Shown piece by piece: positions 57,282 to 64,000 of a stretch of 64,000 nucleotides of DNA. Source of the DNA: Apiosordaria backusii (Eukaryota; Ascomycota; Sordariomycetes; Sordariales; Lasiosphaeriaceae); assembly GCA_030549205.1 (NCBI GenBank), contig JAUKTV010000026.1, positions 1 through 64,000 on the forward strand. The letters run 5' to 3'. The notes beneath the pieces are model-generated. The model was not told where the DNA came from. It ran no database searches and was given only the letters and a program-made list of their open reading frames with translations. The position numbers were made by a program, and so were the translations under genes. Within the stretch, counting starts at the first letter, position 1. Each line of letters opens with the position of its first letter.

Positions 57282-58308
57282 TTAACGGCGTCCCCCACCG
57301 CCGAAACCACCGCCACCGCCGAAACCACGGCCACCAAAACCACCCCCACCGCCGATACCACCCCCACCGCCGAAACCACGGCCACCAAAACCACCCCCAC
57401 CGCCGATACCACGGCCACCAAAACCACCCCCACCGCCGAAACCACGGCCACCAAAACCACCCCCACCGCCGAAACCACGGCCACCAAAACCACCACCATA
57501 TCCACCAAGTCCTCCATAACCTCCAATACCCCCTAATCCCCCAATACCACCATATCCCCCAATACCCCCAATACCCCCAATACCCCCAATACCCCCATAT
57601 CCTCCATAACCTCCAATACCACGGACACCAAATCCTCCATATCCTCCGTAACCACCAAAACCATATCCGAATGGATACCCAATCCCCGGACACCAAACCC
57701 ACCATATCCGAATGGATACCCGATCCCCGGGCACCAAACCCACCATATCCGAATGGATACCCAAGGCCATAACTGAGGTAGGGAATGGCGGTTGGTCCAA
57801 TGGGTCCGATAGGTCCAATCGGTCCAATTGGTCCGGGCGGTCCCGGGGACCGACAATACTTTCCCCAGGAGCGCCAACTGGCCCGGGAGGTCCTGGCGAA
57901 CCCACGGGACCAGGATCACCAGGATCACCAGGAGGGCCAACTGGACCAGGGCCGCCAGGAGGGCCAGGAGGACCGGGGGGCCGACACTGGAAATTCCTGG
58001 CGGACCGGCGGGCCGGGAGGTCCAGGTGGTCCAGGGACGATAGTCTCGCCGCAGGTGGTGCAAGGACGGGCGGTCTGGATAATTTGAGGAATGGCAGCGA
58101 CTTGGATGGTATCACCACAGCTGCCGCCGTCGCAACGTTCTTCGAGAAGAGCCCGCTCTTCGATAACAGCCCCCTCTTCAAAAGGAGCCCGTTGTTCCAG
58201 AAAGGCTGGTTCTTCCAAGACAGCCCGGTCATCGATAGGGACCGCTGTTGGGGCCGCCAGGGTCAGAGGGACAGCCCAGGCCAAAAGGAGAGATGTGATG
58301 GGTCTCAT
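57282..58308 (-). CDS. Secreted collagen-like, glycine-rich repeat protein with broken frame
   Basis: The start at 58308 gives a clear signal peptide (MRPITSLLLAWAVPLTLAAP), a propeptide-like stretch of EE(R/P)A(x)LEE repeats, a Cys-rich segment (ERCDGGSCGD, ARPCTTCGET) and then collagen Gly-X-Y triplets (PGPPGPPGPP). The triplet coding does not stay in one frame. It moves to a second frame (GPPGISSVGPP), then a third (GPPGDPGDPGPVGSPG), then back to the first (GPIGPIGPIGPIG), and the C-terminal GGYGG/GGIGG/GGRGFGGGGG repeat is in the third frame, ending at 57282. Two switches fall at GC homopolymers or palindromes (GGCCCCCCGG near 57972, GGTCCCGGGGACC near 57840), one falls near 58008, and one in a 41-bp tandem duplication. 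Frameshift mutation, sequence error or unrecognised introns are all possible. Confidence 0.55.
57297..57630. repeat. Tandem repeats coding Gly-rich C-terminus
   Basis: Between about 57297 and 57490 a 33-bp unit (plus strand CCACCAAAACCACCCCCACCG followed by CCGAAACCACGG) recurs around five times. Between about 57520 and 57630 a 9-bp unit CCAATACCC and related CCTCCATAA words repeat. On the minus strand these encode GGRGFGGGG and GGI/GGYGG units of the collagen-like protein. Confidence 0.8.
57661..57760. repeat. 41-bp tandem duplication
   Basis: A 41-bp unit starting CCATATCCGAATGGATACCC occurs at 57661-57701 and 57702-57742, followed by a partial third copy to about 57760. Since 41 is not a multiple of three, each copy places the same words (GYPFGYGG on the minus strand) in a different reading frame. 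Confidence 0.85.
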
Positions 58309-59820
58309 TTTTATTTTGTGATGTTATGAAGTCTTGTTTTTTTTTATGTTAGTATTTTGATAGCACAATATTTTGAGAGGGCAGTCCGGCTGCTAGTGGT
58401 GCAATGTGGTGGGCCAGCTACCTGTGAAAAATGATTGGATAGACGATTTTGAGATAGGAGATATAGCCTTGAATGATGGTAAAGAGGCTTTTGCCAGCAA
58501 AAGTGCCTGTTGGAAGATGTGTGCTGGAGTATGACAAGCTTGAGGAGGAAGGACGAAACCTTGGTCTATGTTAAATACTGGTTCAAAGACTTTCGAGGGA
58601 CCTTGATTTCGGATGCGCGTTCAGTTGATGCAAGCTTTAAGAGGCTGACCCCATTTTTCAGGCTCACTAACATCATTGGAAAGCATGAACGGCGTCATCG
58701 GGGACTCTAAACCCAGCGTAAGTCATCAGATGAAAAGGATCTACAACGCAGTTCCACAGCAGGTGGTTGGTATTGCCATATGGCCTGTCGCTTTGCATTC
58801 CCATGCTTACAGTTTTGAGCTACCGCATACATGCGCCTCGTTCGAGGCATTTTGCTGCTGAAATAAAGGCACATGCGCCAGCAAATGACTTCATTCACAT
58901 ACCAACCACTTCCTGAGCACTCAAAGCGCAGCCCGAGCCGAGGCTGCAAGATATGTACATTGCATTAACTTCATGTCCGCACTTCTTTAATCTCGATTTC
59001 GTGCAGGTCATTGTCAGGCAATGATTTTACATTCCTGTGTCGTTTTGTCGACTGCGAAGCGAATTACTCTGCGCATTTCTTGCGTGCTGACTAATCGTTT
59101 GATGCCCCCTGAACCCCTGAACCCCCGAATCCCGCAGTCCATGATGTAAACATGAACTCACAAATAACATCCGAAATCAAGATTGCGCTACCACAGCAAG
59201 GTCATGGATTTTGCAACCGTTGCAATATATTGCGACACATCCGAACTATCGATGTTGCACCCTATCCATTCCATCCGATCGGTTGTCATAGCTTCCCATG
59301 TGTTGGAGTCGTGAACCTCGTCTCGGTCGCCCAAGGTGTGACACTCACGGCCTTGGGTGTCGTCGCCGTCGTTATCGTGGTCTATCACTTGTTGCTGTCA
59401 TGCCTCGACCACTGCTGCATGGGGACGTACCAAAGGTGATGACTCCGGGGGTACCATCGGAATTACACGGGTATTCTGGTTTCCTTGGCTGGTCTGGCGC
59501 CGAGGTACTCAATTAGTACTTTGCAGTAACACAATATTTTGGATACCTAAAAAGCCATAAACTCTCTGGTTCTGGCAAGGTGTTCAGTAACGTCTAAACG
59601 ACAGGTCAGTTGCACGCCAGCCAAATGGAATCAGTGAACAGACCTCGGCCATAACCCTCTGTCTGCCATGTGTGCCCCCACGAAAGCGCAACCGACATTA
59701 CTGTGGTATGTTGAGATACATAAACCAAGTCTCGTTGCAAATGTTTCAAGGCAGATGGCCCATGCAGGCCGCAGATGGCCCACAGATTTTGGGGGCGAAG
59801 GCGTGTAAGTAAGGTACAGT

Positions 59821-59841
59821 GCGGGTGGACCATCCACCCGC
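59821..59841. repeat. Perfect 9-bp inverted repeat (hairpin)
   Basis: GCGGGTGGA and its exact reverse complement TCCACCCGC are separated by only CCA. The hairpin lies just upstream of a long CT tract. Confidence 0.85.
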
Positions 59842-59855
59842 CTGCACCACCCATC

Positions 59856-59972
59856 GCGTCTCTTTCTCTCCTCTCTCTCTCTCTCCCGTCTCTTTCTCTC
59901 CTCTCTCTCTCTCTCTCTCCCGTCTCTTTCTCTCCTCTCTCGCTCCTGTCTCTCTTTCTCGTCTTTCTCTCG
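59856..59972. repeat. CT-rich polypyrimidine microsatellite
   Basis: About 115 bp made almost wholly of CTCTCT, CTTTCTCTCC and CCCGTCTCTTTCTCTCC blocks on the plus strand, with a larger unit of about 40 bp partly duplicated. It ends in a short GTGTGTGT run. Confidence 0.9.
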
Positions 59973-60030
59973 TGTGTGTATCTGCGGATAGCAAGCGATT
60001 CCCTTTCCAGAAATTTGACAATCCCGCGCA

Positions 60031-60873
60031 ATGCCCGTTGTCATCAAGCCAAACCCCCTCAGCGAGAAGAGTGGCAGGGTTGGCGATCAGGTTGCCTTGT
60101 CGCATTCCGAGCTCCTCCAACATGTCTCGTTTGAAGACTTCCGGAAATACATGATATACCCCTTGACCACCATTCTTCGCTCATCCTTCAGTGCCCCAAA
60201 TTGTCATGATTATAATCCTGATGGTGACCACACAGGTATTATATGCTCCGTTATATCCAATAATAATGGCTTCACCTACACCGTTATACGCGCCTGGTAG
60301 CAGGATCTTCACCTTAGACTACGACCTAACAATATTTGACGAACTATCGTTACTTAATTTAACTTCTTTATTAACGGGAATTCCGAGGCTTTCCGTCCTA
60401 TCTTCGTTACCTATTAAAAAGGTCAGGTCAAACTCGTTATTAATGCCTGCCCTAATACTATTGAAACCGTCGATATTGACGCAGTCGCGTAGCAGCTGGC
60501 TTCTATGGTAAAGTAGAACTTTAAGGATCCCAATATTACTACCACACTTCTGCTAAACTCCACGGCCATAACACCGCATAACCAAACCACAGCCGCTATA
60601 GTGTTTCTCGGGACCATAAAGGAGTATTTTGGTTACATTACGCAGTTAGGTTGCAGTTTTCCGTCGGTAATGCTATTGGGCAAAAAAAGTGATTGGGCCG
60701 ATATGCTCAAACGTGTAGCTTGGTTTGCCACCATTGACTACGGGGAGGGTTCGATGGATACCTACCGGAGGTTGTAATTCGACGGTGTTGAGTTTCCCGT
60801 TATGGAACGCAGAGGAGTGCCTACAGGCATTATGAGAATCCCAATACCTAACCTTGTATCAGGACGGTGCTGA
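60031..60873 (+). pseudogene. Pseudogene resembling the fungal DUF4419 family
   Basis: A single frame from the ATG at 60031 keeps protein-like text over some 840 bp despite seven internal stops, at 60298 (TAG), 60337 (TGA), 60355 (TAA), 60415 (TAA), 60490 (TAG), 60514 (TAG) and 60775 (TAA). Segments such as NNNGFTYTVIRAW, FNFFINGNSEAFRP, TTAAIVFLGTIKEYFGYITQ, KSDWADMLKRVAWFAT and GVEFPVMERRGVPTGIM recall the fungal DUF4419 family, whose function is unknown. This match is from memory. The stops fit C-to-T or G-to-A changes (CAG to TAG, CAA to TAA, TGG to TGA). The text jumps from WFATIDYGEG to the C-terminal block, so an internal deletion is likely. The first 43 codons have normal GC composition; decay increases rightward. 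Confidence 0.68.
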
Positions 60874-61060
60874 GGATAGGAAGGCAACGCTGCTGGCTGG
60901 GTCATTAGGAATGCAGGTGATTGCATGGAACGAACAATATGACACTGCAGTTCAACCTATTGTAACACCGGAATCTGGACACAATTCGCCACGTAACTTC
61001 TCGCCGCTTTATTTAACCTGAATTAAACGGAGCTTAGGACCGGCTCATCTTCGGCTCCGG
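60874..61060. other. Transition into the right AT-rich block
   Basis: Short stretch after the pseudogene, of near-normal composition, with no gene. AT content rises from about 61,150 onward. Confidence 0.4.
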
Positions 61061-61069
61061 TCTACTTAC

Positions 61070-61280
61070 TTCACTCAGGGATTGCTCAAGGTCTCCTCAC
61101 CTCGCTCAAGGTCTACTCACTTCGCTCAAGGTCTGCTTACCTCACTCAGGGTCTACTCAAGGTCTACTTACCTCACTTAAAGACTACTTAAAGTCTACTC
61201 ACCTTACTTAAAGATTAATTAAGGTTTACTTACTATACTTAAGGCTACTCTAAGTTACTTATAATCTACTTACCTTACCA
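61070..61280. repeat. Decaying tandem repeat of CTCAAGGTCTACTCACCT-type units
   Basis: Units of about 15-20 bp built from CTCAAGGTCTACTCAC(C/T)TCG are repeated about ten times. Left copies are C/G-rich; copies to the right become CTTAAAGTCTACTTACC and then TTAAGGTTTACTTACT, i.e. the same text with C-to-T and G-to-A changes. This is a visible RIP gradient. Confidence 0.75.
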
Positions 61281-61562
61281 ATAGTTTCCTTACTTACTAT
61301 TAATAGTACTTTTATAAGTTTATTCTATAATACTAATCTAAAACTCCTTTAAAAGTATTCTCTTATAAAAAGTTCATACTTTAACAACTTAATTTTATAT
61401 CTTAAATACTAAACCTATCTTATTTACTAACTTAACTTAAATATCTCTAATAGTATATAGAATATATAGTCAAAATACGTTACATTTAATCTATTTTAAA
61501 ATTACCGTAAATAATTTTCTTTATAGGCTATAGCTTTAAGTATATAATATTATAAATTAAAA

Positions 61563-61741
61563 ATCCTTACCTTTTTAAAATACTAAAATAGTTTTTAAAA
61601 GTAAAAGTATATATATACTTAAAGTTATATTTAAAGGTCGCTTTACTTTATAAATATTAAAGGTTATAATAAGGAGTTAAAAATGGCTTTTAAATATAAT
61701 ATATAGACCTTACTTATAAAATAGAGAGTATATTTCTATAC
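61563..61741. repeat. RIP-diverged direct repeat, copy 1
   Basis: About 179 bp from ATCCTTACCTTTTTAAAATAC to TTTCTATAC. It aligns almost colinearly with the copy at 61759-61929, and the differences are nearly all transitions, this copy being the more AT-rich. Confidence 0.75.
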
Positions 61742-61758
61742 TTCTTTATAAGTCAGAT

Positions 61759-61929
61759 ATCCTTACCCTTCTAAAGTACTAGAGTAGTTTTCAGAAGTAA
61801 AAACACGTATATACCTAAAGCTATATTTAGAGGTCGTTTTACTCTATAGATATTAAGAGATAAGGAGCTAAAAATAGCTTTTAAATATAGTATATAGATT
61901 CTGTTTATAATATAGAGAATATTCTATAC
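61759..61929. repeat. RIP-diverged direct repeat, copy 2
   Basis: About 171 bp from ATCCTTACCCTTCTAAAGTAC to ATTCTATAC. It is the less decayed partner of the repeat at 61563-61741, from which it is separated by 17 bp. Confidence 0.75.
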
Positions 61930-64000
61930 TTTTTTAGGAGCCTATATTCCTACTTTATTTATAAAAAAGTAGCGGTAGTATTGTAGAAGGTTGTAGGATA
62001 AGTATGATTTTCCGTTACTGAATTAATTAGATAAAGCTTAGATTGCTGAGAACTGAAGGAAACGGATAAAGAGTCTTTTAATGACTGTATAAATTACGCT
62101 TAGCGCTAAATATAAGCAGAAAGACTGTATATTTTATATGTCTTCTTAAAGGCAACTGTAAAGCTTTTATAATTTATATAATCAAAATACTTTCCGTCTA
62201 TGTATCTACTTACTTATACTATAAAGAATATTAGCCGGAGTCCTGAACTTAAGCTAATAAGAGATATATTAATTCTGAAAAAACTATTAAATAAATATAC
62301 TATACCCCTATAATACTGGTATAGAAGGAATGTTAGAGTAATTTAGAAGGTTATCTCTACCCCTTTATTTTATCTGCTTAAGCCGTATATCTATAAATAG
62401 CTAGTATTTCTTTTAACATCTCTCTTTCCTTTATTTTCTTTTTTCTTCATTCCTTTCTTTCCCTCATTCCTTTCTTTCCCTCATTCCTTTCACGCTCTTC
62501 TATCTCCCTTCGTTCTTATCTTACTTCATTATTAAAGAACTTAAAAGAAGCTTTCCTATTATACCTTATCTACTTATACCTTTTAAACTTCCTAAGTTTA
62601 TTTAAATAAATGTAAATAGTAGAAAGTATAGTAAATATAACAAAGATAACTGAGCTAATAACAGAGTTAGAAGAGAGAATTCCGACTAAGGTAGTTAAAA
62701 TTAAAAAGAAAAGAAGAGGATAGATCTAAACGACCTAATCGAAGCCGCTTTATAGGACAAGCTCTTTAAAGATAAATCTAAGATTAACGGTAACCCTGTC
62801 TATAAAAAGCTTAATAATAATTCTAAGTAAAGGTATATCTCATTAATAGATATCTAAAAAGCGTATATTACCGACATCCTTATATAAATTTAATCTAAAG
62901 TACTAATATAAGTCAAGTACAAAGTGAAATTCAGAAAATCAGATCTACATAATATAAAAACAATAAAGCATTTTACTAACCAGTGGGCCAAACTGCCTGT
63001 AATTTTATATTCAAGCTACTAAGGCCTACTACTATAGGCAGTATAAGTAGCCTAACCCTAACCTTACGATAACCTGTACTTTGGGTTAAGGGTGTCGGGT
63101 TTCGCAGCCCTTTTATATAGCCGTAAGTCGATTATTAGAGAACTATAAACTATGCTAACTTAATTGCTTAGAAGACCTATAGCCAACTACTGGACTGGCT
63201 AAATTAGCCTAGAATTAGTAGGCCTATAGTTAAGTAGGTATATTACTACTATACTAAATTACAGGCCTATAGGCCCTATAGGTCTGGAACTATAGAAGGC
63301 TTAGTAAGTGGTTTATAGGGCTTGGTAAACTTTAAGGTTAACTAAGCTATACTCTAGCCTATTTACCCGCTAGGGTATATAAGGCACTGTACGTCAGTTG
63401 GTAGGTATATAGTAAAGGTTAAGTACGAACCCTACTATAGAGATTATTATAGTAGATTTATAAAAGGCTAGTACTATAATACAATTATTTACCTACTATA
63501 TTTCTATCCTGCAATATTTACAAGGTACTATATTCTAATACTCTAATATTAAGCTATAGGTATTATATATAAGACTTCTACTATACTATAAGCTAGTATA
63601 TAAGCACTAATTATAGGGCCCTTAAGCCTATAATTAGCTTATAACCTATTCTAATAGGTTATAAGCTTAGAAGATATTTAATTAAGTTATAGGCTTATAA
63701 GCTTAAGTTTAAAGCCTTTTATAAATAACAGCTTAGGCCATTGTAGACTGTACTATAAGTAGGCTATAAAATCACTGATTTTAAAGCCTACCTATTAAGG
63801 TAGGGTTTTAAGGTAAAGACTAGGCTTACTTTACCTTTATTAAGTTTTCTAAGGGCCTATAAAGGTTTAAATTTATATCTGTTATTAAATTTATTATACT
63901 GTAAGGTATGTAAAAATTAGGCCTAATAGGGTATTAAAGGCCTATACACTATAAGCTTATAAAAGCTAGAAATAGCCTTTTACTTTAACTATAGTTAAGT
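61930..64000. repeat. AT-rich, RIP-like block (right edge)
   Basis: Very AT-rich to the window end, with no credible gene. A 17-bp unit CTCATTCCTTTCTTTCC repeats nearly three times at about 62453-62499. From about 63,000 the text is dominated by AGGCCTATA/TATAGGCCT-type words, including TTATAGGCTTATAAGCTTA repeats, probably a decayed transposable element. A short CCTAACCCTAACC (63051-63063) recalls telomere repeats but is too short to count. Confidence 0.65.

Larger units (their letters stand above)
58309..60030. other. Gene-free region (1.7 kb)
   Basis: Upstream of the collagen-like gene there is no supported gene. It contains the CCCCTGA-type direct repeat at 59105-59126, the hairpin at 59821-59841 and the polypyrimidine tract that follows. 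Arg/Glu-rich frames at 59.6-60.1 kb are only translations of that tract. Confidence 0.5.

Noticed and set aside
57246..57536. Plus-strand Thr/Ala-rich frame resembling a mucin (repeated TAETTATKTTP)
   Set aside because: It is antisense to the Gly-rich repeat of the collagen-like gene and results from its codon pattern; it lacks a signal peptide.
57785..58087. Plus-strand frame with Gly-Pro-Met/Ile triplets
   Set aside because: GGTCCA/TGGACC words code for Gly-X-Y on both strands. The minus strand carries the signal peptide and gene order, so the plus reading is a shadow.
59606..60154. Overlapping Arg/Glu-rich and Ser/Leu-rich open frames on both strands
   Set aside because: They are translations of the CT/GA microsatellite; no start context, motif or conserved composition outside it.
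63051..63063. Telomere-like CCTAACCCTAACC
   Set aside because: Only two partial units inside an AT-rich block; not enough to call a telomere or interstitial telomeric array.

Overview
The window comes from a filamentous ascomycete (Pezizomycotina, most likely a Sordariomycete). The reasons are genes interrupted by very short introns (about 48-67 bp, GTRAGT donors), a fungal non-reducing polyketide synthase with an N-terminal SAT domain, secreted fungal protein families, and AT-rich blocks at both ends whose repeats differ mainly by C-to-T and G-to-A transitions, as repeat-induced point mutation (RIP) produces. Gene models below were built by eye by matching splice sites to reading frame and family motifs. 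Every multi-exon model except the collagen-like one closes in frame.

Layout. 1-0.93 kb: AT-rich block. 1.7-10.05 kb: housekeeping and accessory genes (UDD-like protein, carotenoid oxygenase, HSL-type hydrolase, secreted SnoaL-like protein, sugar transporter). 10.05-14.3 kb: gene-free. 14.3-15.9 kb: Myb transcription factor. 15.9-19.3 kb: gene-free. 19.3-25 kb: a short-chain dehydrogenase (SDR), tRNA-Cys, an RNase H1-like protein and a mitochondrial-type membrane protein. 25.4-33.9 kb: berberine-bridge-type FAD oxidase, unknown secreted protein, alpha/beta hydrolase and two divergent SDRs. 34.4-57 kb: a secondary-metabolite gene cluster. 57.3-58.3 kb: a collagen-like, glycine-rich secreted protein whose reading frame is broken. 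58.3-60 kb: gene-free with a polypyrimidine tract. 60.0-60.9 kb: a pseudogene recalling DUF4419, with seven internal stops. 61-64 kb: AT-rich, RIP-decayed repeats.

The cluster. A NR-PKS (SAT-KS-AT-PT-ACP-ACP-TE, about 2118 aa) is divergent from an NRPS-like carboxylate reductase (A-T-R, about 1093 aa). Downstream lie a small FAD monooxygenase, a YqjM-type old yellow enzyme, a phenol-hydroxylase-type FAD monooxygenase divergent from a class II O-methyltransferase, and a secreted serine beta-lactamase-like hydrolase. The simplest reading is that the PKS releases an aromatic acid, the A-T-R enzyme reduces it to an aldehyde, the two flavin monooxygenases hydroxylate the ring (possibly to a hydroquinone or quinone level), the O-methyltransferase caps a phenol, and the old yellow enzyme reduces a quinone or enone. 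The SDRs at 31-34 kb and the FAD oxidase at 25-27 kb may take part. No pathway-specific Zn2Cys6 regulator, P450 or dedicated exporter was found. The product is not deducible from the sequence.
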